Assembly: GCA_021793115.1 (NCBI GenBank)
Contig: JAJYTJ010000030.1
Location: forward strand, 1 to 29,342
Length of the DNA stretch: 29,342 nt
Source of the DNA: Actinomycetes bacterium
Lineage (GTDB): Bacteria > Actinomycetota > Actinomycetes > Actinomycetales > Cellulomonadaceae
Reading direction: 5' to 3'
The notes under the pieces were generated by a model. That model was not told where the DNA came from and did no database searches. It saw nothing but the letters and a program-made list of their open reading frames with translations. Shown one piece after another: positions 14,910 to 22,657 of this stretch; position 1 is the first letter of the stretch, and each line of letters starts with the position of its first letter. Made by a program: the position numbers and the translations under genes.

Positions 14910-16229
14910 ATGACGTCGATTGCTGACCGAGTGCGCGAGCTCAGGCTCGCCTCCGGTCTCTCGCAGACCGCACTAGCGGGCAGTTCGTTCTCGCCGAGCT
15001 ACATCTCGCTCATCGAAGCCGGGCACAGGGAGCCGACCGACGCCGCCCTTGCGGTGCTTGCCGGCCGGCTCGAGACGACGGTCGAGTACCTCAAGCATGG
15101 GGACGAGGGACCGAATGAGGCTCGGGCACGCCTGAGCCTGAATTTCGCGCGCCTGGACCTTGAGAACGGCGACGCGGCCGGGGCGCTCAAGCGGGTCGAG
15201 GCCATCGACCTCACGCACGTGACGCCGTCGCTGCGCGTCGAGGCCCTGGAGCTGGCTGCACGCTGCTGTGCACCCCTGGGCGATCTTGAGCGAGCTGCGG
15301 ACATCCTGGAGCCCTTGCTGAGTGAGCAGCGCGATCGCGGCCACTTCGTCGATGCGGCTCGCATCGCCAGCAGACTCGTCTTCGTCTACATCGAGAGCGG
15401 CGACCTGCACCGGAGCGTGGAGGTGGGCGAGGCTGCGCTGGAGCAGCTGCGTCAGGAGAATCTCCTGGGTACGGATGAGCATCTCCGCCTCGGCTCAACA
15501 GTGCTGTGGGCGTACGTGGAGCGTGGTGATCTGCTCTTCGCGACGCACCGCGCCGCCGAGCTCATTCGTCTGGCCGAGTCTCTCGGCTCGCCCCGCGGGC
15601 GGGGCTCGGTGTACTGGAACGCGGCCCTGGTGGCCCAGGAGCGCCACGACTATGAGCTGGCGCAGCGCTACACCGAACGGGCACTGGCCCTCTTCTCCGA
15701 GGGCGACTCCGATGCCGATCTGGCGCGCCTTCGTCTCAACTACGGATGGCTCCTGGTCTACTCCGACCCGCCTGAGGCCGAGGCGGCACTCGACCAGATC
15801 GACCGCGCCGCACCGACGCTCGAGATCGTCGGTTCGGTGACCGATCGCGCTCAGGCAGACGTCTACTCGTCGCGAGCGCACCTGCTCATGGGAGGCGCGG
15901 CCCAGGCCGAGTTGCACGCCCGGCGAGCAATCGAGCGGCTTGGTGACGCCCCGCGGTTGGAGACCGCATACGCCCACCTGAGCCTCGGCGATGCCCTTCA
16001 TGCGCAGGGTCTTGCGGATGAGGCGTCGCGGGACTACCAGTGGGCGGCCAACACGCTCAGCATGATGGCGGCGTCTCGTCAGTCCGCATCGGCGTGGCGC
16101 GAGCTGGGCGACCGCTACCGCGCCCACGGCGACTCCGACGCGGCGATGCGCGCCTACGACCACGCGCTGTCGGAGGCGGGCTTCCGGGTCAGCCTTCCGT
16201 TCGCGGCCAGCCAGCACGCTTGGGTCTGA
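14910..16229 (+). CDS. XRE-type HTH regulator with C-terminal TPR array (RRNPP-like)
   Basis: A 439-residue cytosolic transcription factor. Residues 4-60 are a canonical XRE/Cro helix-turn-helix (LSQTALAGSSFSPSYISLIE with GHREP). From about 75 to the end it is entirely helical, built of tetratricopeptide-like pairs (for example ALKRVEAIDLTHV, DLHRSVEVGEAALEQLRQ, HDYELAQRYTERALALF, DEASRDYQWAANTL and DAAMRAYDHALSEA). This HTH-TPR layout and length match RRNPP peptide-pheromone receptors. It follows the secreted-peptide gene and its hairpin. ATG 14910 is preferred to the GTG at 14901, which lies in the -10 hexamer. The gene uses A/T at third positions more often than its neighbours by eye, hinting at transfer. 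The ligand and targets are inferred, not shown; HTH-TPR regulators in actinobacteria also exist without peptides. Confidence 0.85.
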   Translation: MTSIADRVRELRLASGLSQTALAGSSFSPSYISLIEAGHREPTDAALAVLAGRLETTVEYLKHGDEGPNEARARLSLNFARLDLENGDAAGALKRVEAIDLTHVTPSLRVEALELAARCCAPLGDLERAADILEPLLSEQRDRGHFVDAARIASRLVFVYIESGDLHRSVEVGEAALEQLRQENLLGTDEHLRLGSTVLWAYVERGDLLFATHRAAELIRLAESLGSPRGRGSVYWNAALVAQERHDYELAQRYTERALALFSEGDSDADLARLRLNYGWLLVYSDPPEAEAALDQIDRAAPTLEIVGSVTDRAQADVYSSRAHLLMGGAAQAELHARRAIERLGDAPRLETAYAHLSLGDALHAQGLADEASRDYQWAANTLSMMAASRQSASAWRELGDRYRAHGDSDAAMRAYDHALSEAGFRVSLPFAASQHAWV

Positions 16230-16238
16230 CCTCAGGAC

Positions 16239-16284
16239 GTGCGAGAAGGGCGGCACCCCGGCCGGGGTGCCGCCCTTCTCGCAC
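16239..16284. terminator. Bidirectional terminator, 46-bp perfect palindrome
   Basis: The 23 bases from GTGCGAGAAGG to ACCCCGG (16239-16261) are exactly mirrored in 16262-16284. It lies between the convergent stops of the regulator (16229) and rpsT (16299). Either RNA strand would fold into a stem of over 20 bp with no T tract, the I-shaped actinobacterial style. Confidence 0.9.
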
Positions 16285-16298
16285 GAGGGGAGGCTCGC

Positions 16299-16559
16299 TC
16301 AGAGCGTGCCGACGGCCTTCGCCAGCGCCGACTTCCGGTTGGCGGCCTGGTTGGCGTGGATGACGCCCTTGGAGACGGCCTTGTCGAGCTTGCGCGACGC
16401 CTCGAGGAGGGCCGTGCCGGCCTTGTCCTTGTCGGCGGCGGCCACGGCCTCGCGAACGCGACGCACGTAGGTCTTGAGCTCGGACTTGACGGCCTTGTTG
16501 CGGAGGCGGGCCTTCTCGTTGGTCTTGATCCGCTTCAGCTGGGACTTGATGTTTGCCAC
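16299..16559 (-). CDS. rpsT: 30S ribosomal protein S20
   Basis: The 86-residue primary-binding small-subunit protein S20, which contacts the 5' domain of 16S rRNA. It begins [21 protein letters not shown], is Lys/Arg-rich and helical throughout, and ends with the family's [14 protein letters not shown] tail, at the usual length. A purine-rich GAGAGAG lies about 10 nt before the ATG. Its mRNA leader of roughly 100 nt starts from a candidate -10 overlapping the end of the PemK-like gene, so it has its own promoter. S20 is known in other bacteria to repress its own translation through its leader; no specific structure is shown here. It ends at the shared palindromic terminator. Confidence 0.98.
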   Translation of the reverse strand: MANIKSQLKRIKTNEKARLRNKAVKSELKTYVRRVREAVAAADKDKAGTALLEASRKLDKAVSKGVIHANQAANRKSALAKAVGTL

Positions 16560-16670
16560 GTCTGACTCTCTCGGAGAAGTGCTGGTCTGGAACGTCTGAG
16601 GGCTGTGCCGGCCGCGGGGATCAGGGCGGTGGGGACGCCAGTGCGAACCCGGGCGGACACGCGAGGGACG

Positions 16671-16676
16671 ATGCTA
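16671..16676 (-). promoter_or_regulatory. Candidate -10 hexamer of rpsT
   Basis: TAGCAT on the minus strand fits TANNNT and shares its TAG with the stop codon of the PemK-like gene. A start near 16664 would give a leader of about 105 nt. The -35 is unclear. Confidence 0.4.
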
Positions 16677-17192
16677 CCAGCCCTTGACCTCGGCCAGCGA
16701 AGCGACGACGGCGTCGAACATCGCCCGCGGCATGATGGCGCCCTCGCGCCGCACGCTCGCCGGGTCGATCCGGAGCACGCGGTCCAGCCGGACCTCGCTC
16801 GGTCGTTGCCGCGCGTCCCAGGCGCCGCTGCCGATGTCCATCCAGTGGCGACCCCGGCGCGCCTCCTTCGCCGCGCTGCGGCTGTGGTCCTTGCTCGTCA
16901 GCATGAGGCCCAGCAGGTACGGGTCGTCGTGGCCGACGACGAGCACCGGCCGGTCCTTGCCCTGCGAGGGGTCGTCCTCGTACGGCACCCAGGTCCACAC
17001 GACCTCGCCCGGATCGGCGTCGCCGTCGAGGAGCGGGGCGTAGGCGGGGACGAGGCGCCGCGGATAGTCCGGCAGGGCCACGTGGCCGGCGGGCCGCGGC
17101 ACCGCGGCGGGACGCGGCCGGCGGCCGGTGCGGGCCGCTCGGACCACCGCTCGTAGGCCGCCGCGCAGCACGTCGCGCCAGCCGCTCGCCAT
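16674..17192 (-). CDS. Solitary PemK/MazF-like protein
   Basis: 172 residues. After a basic N-terminal tail of about 60 residues there is a PemK/MazF-type barrel: PGEVVWTWVPYEDDPSQGKDRPVLVVG (about 62-88), LLGLMLTSKDH, an internal strand DIGSGAWD, and SEVRLDRVLRIDPASV followed by the final helix. Classical members are mRNA-cleaving toxins beginning with a GDI/VVW motif and a partner antitoxin. Here there is no antitoxin gene beside it: the neighbours are rpsT and a mycothiol-type enzyme. The extended tail and solitary state are common for actinobacterial relatives, and a toxin role should not be assumed. The start is set by TAGGGT 6 nt before the ATG, again leaderless. Function is unknown beyond the fold. 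Confidence 0.8.
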   Translation of the reverse strand: MASGWRDVLRGGLRAVVRAARTGRRPRPAAVPRPAGHVALPDYPRRLVPAYAPLLDGDADPGEVVWTWVPYEDDPSQGKDRPVLVVGHDDPYLLGLMLTSKDHSRSAAKEARRGRHWMDIGSGAWDARQRPSEVRLDRVLRIDPASVRREGAIMPRAMFDAVVASLAEVKGW

Positions 17193-17198
17193 GGGGGA

Positions 17199-17204
17199 AC
17201 CCTA
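17199..17204 (-). promoter_or_regulatory. -10 hexamer, leaderless start of PemK-like gene
   Basis: TAGGGT on the minus strand ends exactly 6 nt (TCCCCC) before the ATG at 17192. It is the same hexamer as in front of the HTH-TPR regulator. Confidence 0.55.
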
Positions 17205-17263
17205 GCGATCGGCGCCGGCGGGCCGGGTGCCCGACGCCCCGCCCGGTGCGGTGGTCGCGGCCA

Positions 17264-17962
17264 TCACGGCGTGAGGTGCGTCGCGAGCGCGGCGTCGAGC
17301 GCGGAGCGATCGCCGCGGAGGGTCACGCCGGCCTCGTCGGGCGCGACGCGGTGCCAGAGCACCAGGGCGAGGGCCTTGGCGGGCCCGGTGACCGTGACCG
17401 CGGCGCCGGCGACCGGCGCCTGGGGCTGATGGGCGCCGAGCAGCCACTCGCCGTCGGCGTCGTCCGGCGCGAGCGCGACGCCGCGTGCGAGCGGGGGGAT
17501 GCGGCCCAGCGCGACCTGGCGGGGCTCGAACATCCTGACGATCTCGTCGATGCCATCCGCCCACAGGTCGGGCGACGCATCGAGCGCGAGCCCGCCCGCG
17601 GTCCGCAGGTCCCACAGGTGCACCAGCGTCTCGTGGGCCTGCCGGCGGTGCCAGAACGCGACCGTGCCGGGCCCCACGAGCGTGGGCGCTGCCGTGGCTG
17701 GGTCGAGCTCGGCGAACGTGGCGCGCAGCTCGGCCGCGCACGCGCCGTAGAGTTCGACGAGCCCCGGCGAGGCGGTGTCCAGCGGGACCTCGTCGGTCCC
17801 GCGGGCCCGCGCCGCCGCCCAGTGGTGCACCTGTGACAGGTGCACCACGAGGTCGCGGGCGGTCCATGGCGCGCAGCCGCGCACCGGGGCTCGCGGGTCG
17901 ACGAGCGGGATGGTCGCGGCGAACGCGTCCTGCAGATCGTGCAGCGCCCCGAGGAGGTCCAT
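17264..17962 (-). CDS. Maleylpyruvate-isomerase-family (DinB-like) mycothiol-type enzyme
   Basis: A 232-residue protein of the actinobacterial maleylpyruvate isomerase / mycothiol-dependent family. The N-terminal DinB-like four-helix bundle includes [19 protein letters not shown] (about 33-51) and [17 protein letters not shown] (about 103-119); the His in the first motif and the HxxxxxH-type pair in the second are where the divalent metal is normally held. The C-terminal part (about 150-232), with [18 protein letters not shown], matches the SCP-like second domain. The substrate is not predictable; most such annotations only indicate use of mycothiol. ATG 17962 is used because CAGAGT lies 6 nt upstream; an in-frame ATG at 18022 would add 20 residues. 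It is divergent from lepA. Confidence 0.8.
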   Translation of the reverse strand: MDLLGALHDLQDAFAATIPLVDPRAPVRGCAPWTARDLVVHLSQVHHWAAARARGTDEVPLDTASPGLVELYGACAAELRATFAELDPATAAPTLVGPGTVAFWHRRQAHETLVHLWDLRTAGGLALDASPDLWADGIDEIVRMFEPRQVALGRIPPLARGVALAPDDADGEWLLGAHQPQAPVAGAAVTVTGPAKALALVLWHRVAPDEAGVTLRGDRSALDAALATHLTP

Positions 17963-17968
17963 GGGCGC

Positions 17969-17974
17969 ACTCTG
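17969..17974 (-). promoter_or_regulatory. -10-like hexamer, leaderless start of MDMPI-type gene
   Basis: CAGAGT on the minus strand ends 6 nt before the ATG at 17962, following the (T/C)ANNNT-N6-start pattern. Confidence 0.38.
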
Positions 17975-18071
17975 CCAGCGCCCGCCCACACCCGGGCCCT
18001 GCGGGCCGACGAGCCGCGGCATGGGACGATGGTGGGCAACGCCATCCCTCGTCCGTGGAGCCGACCCAGCC

Positions 18072-19952
18072 GTGTCCCCGATCCCGAGCGCCGCCGCCTC
18101 GTCGCGCATCCGCCCGGCCGCGACGCCGCAGGAGCTGCTGCGCAACTTCTGCATCATCGCGCACATCGACCACGGCAAGTCGACGCTGGCGGACCGCATG
18201 CTGCAGCTGACCGGCGTGGTCGACGAGCGTGCGATGCGGGCCCAGTACCTCGACCGGATGGACATCGAGCGCGAGCGCGGCATCACCATCAAGTCGCAGG
18301 CGGTGCGGATGCCGTGGGAGGTGGCCGGCACGCCGTACGCGCTCAACATGATCGACACCCCGGGCCACGTCGACTTCACGTACGAGGTGAGCCGCTCGCT
18401 CGCCGCGTGCGAGGGCGCGGTGCTGCTCGTCGACGCGGCACAGGGCATCGAGGCGCAGACCCTGGCGAACCTGTACCTCGCGCTCGAGAACGACCTGGCG
18501 ATCATCCCGGTGCTCAACAAGATCGACCTGCCGGCCGCGCAGCCCGAGAAGTACGCCGAGGAGCTGGCGCACCTCATCGGCATGGACCCGCAGGACTGCC
18601 TGCGCGTCTCGGGCAAGACGGGCGAGGGCGTGGCCGAGCTGCTGGACCGCATCGTCGCGCAGGTGCCGGCGCCCGGCGGCGACCCGACGGCCGCCGCCCG
18701 CGCGGCGATCTTCGACGCCGTCTACGACACGTACCGCGGCGTCGTCACCTACGTCCGCGTGGTCGACGGCCACCTCGACCCGCGCGAACGGATCGTCATG
18801 ATGTCGACGCGCGCCACGCACGAGCTGCTGGAGATCGGCGTCATCAGCCCCGAGCTCAGCCCGACGAGCGGTCTCGCGGCGGGCGAGGTGGGCTACCTCA
18901 TCACCGGGGTGAAGGACGTGCGCCACTCCAAGGTGGGCGACACCATCACCAACGCGGGCAAGCCTGCGGAGCATCCCCTGTCCGGCTACGCCGACCCCAA
19001 GCCCATGGTCTTCTCGGGGCTGTACCCGATCGACGGCTCCGACTACCCGGACCTGCGCGACGCCCTCGACAAGCTCAAGCTCAACGATGCCGCGCTCAAC
19101 TACGAGCCCGAGACTTCCGTCGCCCTCGGGTTCGGGTTCCGCGTCGGCTTCCTCGGCCTGCTGCACCTCGAGATCGTCCGGGAGCGGCTGGAGCGCGAGT
19201 TCGGGCTCGACCTCATCTCCACGGCGCCCAACGTCGAGTACGACGTCACGATGGAGGACCGCACCGAGGTGCGCGTCACCAACCCCAGCGAGTTCCCCGC
19301 CGGCAAGATCAAGGAGGTTCGCGAGCCGGTGGTGCGGGCCACCATCCTCACGCCGAGCGAGTTCGTGGGCACCGTGATGGAGCTGTGCCAGGCCCGGCGC
19401 GGCGACATGCAGGGCATGGACTACCTCTCGGAGGACCGCGTCGAGCTGCGCTACCGGCTGCCGCTCGCCGAGATCGTTTTCGACTTCTTCGACGCGCTCA
19501 AGAGCCGGACGAAGGGGTACGCCTCGCTCGACTACGAGGCCGACGGCGAGCAGGCGGCCGACCTGGTCAAGGTCGACCTGCTGCTGCAGGGCGAGACCGT
19601 GGACGCCTTCAGCGCGATCGTCCACAAGGACAAGGCCTACTCGTACGGCGTCGCGATGACCGCCAAGCTCAAGGAGCTCATCCCGCGCCAGCAGTTCGAG
19701 GTGCCGGTGCAGGCGGCGATCGGGGCCCGTGTCATCGCGCGCGAGACGATCCGGGCCGTCCGCAAGGACGTGCTGGCCAAGTGCTACGGCGGCGACATCA
19801 CGCGCAAGCGGAAGCTGCTGGAGAAGCAGAAGGAGGGCAAGAAGCGGATGAAGACCATCGGGCGGGTCGAGGTCCCGCAGGAGGCCTTCATCGCCGCGCT
19901 GTCCTCGGACGCGTCGCCGGCCTCGTCGGACAAGGACAAGGCGAAGAAGTAG
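18072..19952 (+). CDS. lepA: Elongation factor 4 (LepA GTPase)
   Basis: A 626-residue ribosomal GTPase related to EF-G, acting on stalled or assembling ribosomes. The G domain has AHIDHGKST (30-38), the switch region [32 protein letters not shown] and NKIDLPAA. Domains II, III and V follow (for example [19 protein letters not shown] and [15 protein letters not shown]), and the LepA-specific C-terminal domain ends with [17 protein letters not shown] and the family tail. The GTG at 18072 is chosen to give a short N-terminal extension before the conserved [19 protein letters not shown] lies about 11 nt upstream, a loose spacing, so a start some codons later is possible. It is divergent from the mycothiol-type gene and followed by a hairpin. 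Confidence 0.97.
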   Translation: MSPIPSAAASSRIRPAATPQELLRNFCIIAHIDHGKSTLADRMLQLTGVVDERAMRAQYLDRMDIERERGITIKSQAVRMPWEVAGTPYALNMIDTPGHVDFTYEVSRSLAACEGAVLLVDAAQGIEAQTLANLYLALENDLAIIPVLNKIDLPAAQPEKYAEELAHLIGMDPQDCLRVSGKTGEGVAELLDRIVAQVPAPGGDPTAAARAAIFDAVYDTYRGVVTYVRVVDGHLDPRERIVMMSTRATHELLEIGVISPELSPTSGLAAGEVGYLITGVKDVRHSKVGDTITNAGKPAEHPLSGYADPKPMVFSGLYPIDGSDYPDLRDALDKLKLNDAALNYEPETSVALGFGFRVGFLGLLHLEIVRERLEREFGLDLISTAPNVEYDVTMEDRTEVRVTNPSEFPAGKIKEVREPVVRATILTPSEFVGTVMELCQARRGDMQGMDYLSEDRVELRYRLPLAEIVFDFFDALKSRTKGYASLDYEADGEQAADLVKVDLLLQGETVDAFSAIVHKDKAYSYGVAMTAKLKELIPRQQFEVPVQAAIGARVIARETIRAVRKDVLAKCYGGDITRKRKLLEKQKEGKKRMKTIGRVEVPQEAFIAALSSDASPASSDKDKAKK

Positions 19953-19998
19953 CCCGGCGGGCCGACCACTGCGCCGCTCCCCGGTGACGGCGCCCGCG

Positions 19999-20017
19999 GC
20001 TCGGCGGCACGCCGAGC
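19999..20017 (+). terminator. Hairpin after lepA
   Basis: GCTCGGCG (19999-20006) and CGCCGAGC (20010-20017) form a perfect 8-bp stem with a 3-nt loop, about 46 bp after the lepA stop and before the hemW promoter. There is no T tract. Confidence 0.5.
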
Positions 20018-20067
20018 TCGTCCGCCGCGTCTGCGCGTTCGAAGCAATGGCGCCGCCGGCCCGATGG

Positions 20068-20073
20068 CACGAT
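20068..20073 (+). promoter_or_regulatory. -10-like hexamer, leaderless start of hemW
   Basis: CACGAT ends 6 nt before the ATG at 20080. It keeps A at position 2 and T at position 6 of the pattern. There is no ribosome-binding site. Confidence 0.38.
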
Positions 20074-20079
20074 GGCCGC

Positions 20080-21312
20080 ATGCCTGCGCTCCCGGACGGC
20101 GACCCCGCGCCCGCCGACGGCACCCTGCCGCCCTCGGCCGCCGTCGGCGGGGCCGACCGGACGTTCGGCGTCTACCTGCACGTGCCCTTCTGCCGCGTGC
20201 GGTGCGGCTACTGCGACTTCAACACCTACACCGCGGCGGAGCTGGGCGGCGGCGCGAGCCAGGCGTCGTACGCGCGCACCGCGATGCGGGAGGTGGCGCT
20301 GGCCGCGCGCGTGCTCGACGAGGCCGGGCTGCCGGCGCGACCGGTGTCCACCGTGTTCGTCGGGGGTGGCACGCCGACCGTGCTGCAGGCGGCGGACCTC
20401 GCCGCCTTGCTCGGCGCGGTGCGGGACGCCTGGGGGCTCGACCCGAACGCCGAGGTGACCACCGAGGCCAACCCCGACTCGGTGACGCCGGCGTCGCTCG
20501 CCGCGCTCGCGGCGGCGGGCTTCACGCGGGTGTCGTTCGGCATGCAGTCGGCGGTGCCGCACGTGCTGGCGACCCTCGACCGCACGCACGACCCGGCGCG
20601 GGTCCCGCAGGTGGTGCGCTGGGCGCGGGAAGCGGGGCTGCGCACGTCGCTCGACCTCATCTACGGCACGCCGGGGGAGTCGCTCGCGGACTGGCGGGCC
20701 TCCGTCGAGGCCGTGCTCGCCACCGGGGTCGAGCACGTGTCGGCGTACGCGCTCGTCGTCGAGCCCGGCACCGCGATGGGCGCGCGCGTGCGGCGCGGCG
20801 AGCTGCCCGCGCCGGACGACGACGACCAGGCCGCGAAGTACGAGCTGGCCGACGACCTGTTCGCGTCCGCCGGCCTGCGCTGGTACGAGGTGTCGAACTG
20901 GGCCCGGGCGCCGCGGGACGCCTGCCGGCACAACCTCGCCTACTGGCGGGGCGGCGACTGGTGGGGGATCGGCCCGGGCGCGCACAGCCACGTCGGCGGC
21001 GTCCGCTGGTGGAACGTCAAGCACCCCCGCGCGTACGCCGACCGGCTCGAGGCCGGGCTCTCGCCGGCCGCCGGCCGTGAGGTGCTGTCCGAGCAGGCGC
21101 GGTCGCTGGAGCGGGTGCTGCTCGAGGTGCGGCTCGCGACCGGCCTGGCGATGTCGGCGCTGTCCGCCGACGGCCGGCGCGCGGTGGCGGGGCTCGTGGC
21201 CGACGGCCTCGCGGAGCCGGGCCCCGCGCTCGACCGCCGCCGCCCGCGGGTGGTGCTCACGCGGCGCGGCCGGCTGCTGGCGGACGCGGTGGTGCGCGCG
21301 CTCACCGCATGA
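20080..21312 (+). CDS. hemW: HemW-like radical SAM haem chaperone
   Basis: A 410-residue radical SAM protein of the HemW family, formerly often called coproporphyrinogen oxidase-like, now linked to haem delivery. The CxxxCxxC cluster motif is C38, C42 and C45 in FCRVRCGYCDFNTY. The SAM-binding glycines appear in VFVGGGTPT, and the barrel contains VTTEANPDSVTP, RVSFGMQS, LDLIYGTPGESLADW and HVSAYALVVEPGTAM. Next come the HemW segment YEVSNWARAPRDACRHNLAYWRGGDWWGIGPGAHSH and a C-terminal winged region (LTRRGRLLADAVVRAL). The ATG at 20080 fits the leaderless pattern and places the cluster at the usual distance. It follows lepA as in many actinobacteria; its stop lies 6 bp from that of the convergent peroxidase. 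Confidence 0.95.
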   Translation: MPALPDGDPAPADGTLPPSAAVGGADRTFGVYLHVPFCRVRCGYCDFNTYTAAELGGGASQASYARTAMREVALAARVLDEAGLPARPVSTVFVGGGTPTVLQAADLAALLGAVRDAWGLDPNAEVTTEANPDSVTPASLAALAAAGFTRVSFGMQSAVPHVLATLDRTHDPARVPQVVRWAREAGLRTSLDLIYGTPGESLADWRASVEAVLATGVEHVSAYALVVEPGTAMGARVRRGELPAPDDDDQAAKYELADDLFASAGLRWYEVSNWARAPRDACRHNLAYWRGGDWWGIGPGAHSHVGGVRWWNVKHPRAYADRLEAGLSPAAGREVLSEQARSLERVLLEVRLATGLAMSALSADGRRAVAGLVADGLAEPGPALDRRRPRVVLTRRGRLLADAVVRALTA

Positions 21313-21318
21313 TGGTCG

Positions 21319-21807
21319 TCAGCGCGGCAGGTGCGCCTCGATGAGGTCGACGAGCGCGGGGTCGTCGGGCTCGGTCTTGGTGCGGAAGCGGCGGACGTCG
21401 CCCCCGGGCAGGACGACGAACTTCTCGAAGTTCCACGCCACGCGGCCCGCCTTGCCCTCGGCGTCGGGCGCCTTCTTGAGCTCGGTGTAGAGCGGGTGCT
21501 CGTGGCGGCCGTTGACGCGCACACGGTCCAGCACCGGGAACGTCACGCCGTACGTGGTCGAGCAGAACTCGGCGACCGCCTCGTTGGTGGCGAGCTCCTG
21601 GAGGAACTGGTTGCTGGGGAACCCCAGCACGGTCAGCCCGCGGTCGGAGTACTTCTCGAAGAGCGCCTCGAGCCCCGCGTACTGCGGCGTGTAGCCGCAG
21701 CGGGAGGCGACGTTGACGACGAGCACCACGTCGTCGCGGTGCTCGGCGAGCGTGGTCGGCGTGCCGTCCATGCGGTGGAACGGGATGTCGTAGAGGTCCA
21801 TGGCCAT
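21319..21807 (-). CDS. Glutathione-peroxidase-family thiol peroxidase
   Basis: A 162-residue peroxidase of the GPx family. The peroxidatic Cys is C37 in NVASRCGYTPQY; the partner Gln is Q67 in LGFPSNQFL, and the Trp-Asn pair is W125-N126 in VAWNFEKF. C82 in AEFC is a candidate resolving Cys, so reduction by thioredoxin or mycoredoxin is more likely than by glutathione, which actinobacteria lack. The usual GFPCNQF Cys is Ser here. Length is normal. Two in-frame ATGs (21807 and 21801) are possible; neither has a clear Shine-Dalgarno. A 16-bp palindrome lies 5 bp upstream of the first. It converges with hemW at 6 bp distance. Confidence 0.93.
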   Translation of the reverse strand: MAMDLYDIPFHRMDGTPTTLAEHRDDVVLVVNVASRCGYTPQYAGLEALFEKYSDRGLTVLGFPSNQFLQELATNEAVAEFCSTTYGVTFPVLDRVRVNGRHEHPLYTELKKAPDAEGKAGRVAWNFEKFVVLPGGDVRRFRTKTEPDDPALVDLIEAHLPR

Positions 21808-21812
21808 GACAA

Positions 21813-21828
21813 CCGCACCGAGGTGCGG
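21813..21828. promoter_or_regulatory. Palindrome just upstream of peroxidase start
   Basis: CCGCACC (21813-21819) and GGTGCGG (21822-21828) form a perfect inverted repeat with a 2-bp centre, directly before the peroxidase start codon. It could be an operator or a 5'-UTR hairpin controlling the gene. Confidence 0.45.
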
Positions 21829-21852
21829 GTCATGCCCGAGGGTCCATGCGCC

Positions 21853-21892
21853 GGGACGGGTCGGTCGCGACGCCGCGTGACCGGGCCGTCCC
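21853..21892 (-). terminator. Hairpin after DUF4870 gene
   Basis: GGGACGG (21853-21859) pairs with CCGTCCC (21886-21892); inside, CGGTC (21862-21866) pairs with GACCG (21879-21883). It lies 7 bp beyond the DUF4870 stop in the direction of transcription. Confidence 0.7.
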
Positions 21893-21899
21893 GACGAGG

Positions 21900-22499
21900 T
21901 CAGTGGATGACGCGCCAGGTGAGCGGGTAGCGGTACGGCTCGCCCTTGCTGGCGGCGATGGCCCCCTGGATGCCGAACACGATCGCGAGGACCCACGCCA
22001 CGAGCATGATGACGAACCCGATGGCGATGACGAAGGTGATGACCCCGACGACGTAGGCGATCGCCAGGAAGATCTGGAAGTTCAGCGCCTCCTTGCCCTG
22101 GTCGTCGACGAAGCGGCTGCGGTCGCGGAAGACGAGCCAGATGAGCAGCGGGGCGACGAAGCTGGTGAGCACCGGGCCGATGTGGGCGAGCGTGGCCCAC
22201 ATCCGCTCATCCGACGGTGAGAGGGCCGTGGGCGCCGCGTACGACGGGGGATACCCGGGCTGCTGGTGGCCGTAGCCGGGGGGCGGTGGCGCCTGGCCGC
22301 CGGCCTGCTGGTAGCCCGGCTGCTGGGCGCCCGGTTGCTGGTACCCGGCGGCGGGCGTGCTCGGCGGTGGGGGCGTGGCCTGGCCGTGCCCGGGCGGCGG
22401 GACCGCCGCGCCCGGCCCGTCCGGTGGGGGTGCCGCCGGGCCGCCGGCGTCGCCGCGCGGGGTCTCGTCGGGGTCGATCGGGGTGCCTTCGGTCGTCAT
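21900..22499 (-). CDS. DUF4870 membrane protein with proline-rich N-terminus
   Basis: 199 residues. Residues 1-92 are disordered, rich in Pro, Gly and Gln, with GYQQ(P/A)G repeats. Residues 95-199 are the DUF4870 domain: SPSDERMWATLAHIGPVLTSFVAPLLIWLVFRD, then KEALNFQIFLAIAYVVGVITFVI and a third helix about 158-178, so three to four membrane segments in all. The family has no known function; members often sit in the cell membrane with a cytoplasmic low-complexity tail. The ATG at 22499 is chosen because AGGAAGG lies about 8 nt upstream. It is divergent from a second Pro-rich membrane protein with similar GYQQAPP repeats, which suggests shared interaction partners, although the membrane domains are unrelated in sequence. 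Confidence 0.88.
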   Translation of the reverse strand: MTTEGTPIDPDETPRGDAGGPAAPPPDGPGAAVPPPGHGQATPPPPSTPAAGYQQPGAQQPGYQQAGGQAPPPPGYGHQQPGYPPSYAAPTALSPSDERMWATLAHIGPVLTSFVAPLLIWLVFRDRSRFVDDQGKEALNFQIFLAIAYVVGVITFVIAIGFVIMLVAWVLAIVFGIQGAIAASKGEPYRYPLTWRVIH

Positions 22500-22552
22500 G
22501 ACGCCCACCTTCCTCGGGTGCGGAACCGCGCCTGTGAAGCTCCTGAGTGACG

Positions 22553-22621
22553 ACGGTAGCGGCAGCCCTGTTGCGCGTCCTGCCCAGGACGAGTGGACTG
22601 GGCGCACCGCGCCACGGTGCG
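22553..22621. promoter_or_regulatory. Divergent promoter region with two inverted repeats
   Basis: TACCGT on the minus strand (22558-22553) is a candidate -10 for the DUF4870 gene. Between the divergent genes lie GTCCTG-CC-CAGGAC (22577-22590) and CGCACCG-N5-CGGTGCG (22603-22621), both perfect in their arms. They are candidate operators for one or both genes. Confidence 0.4.
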
Positions 22622-22657
22622 GTCACAAAACACAGGGTTGACGAGGAAGGACGCGTG

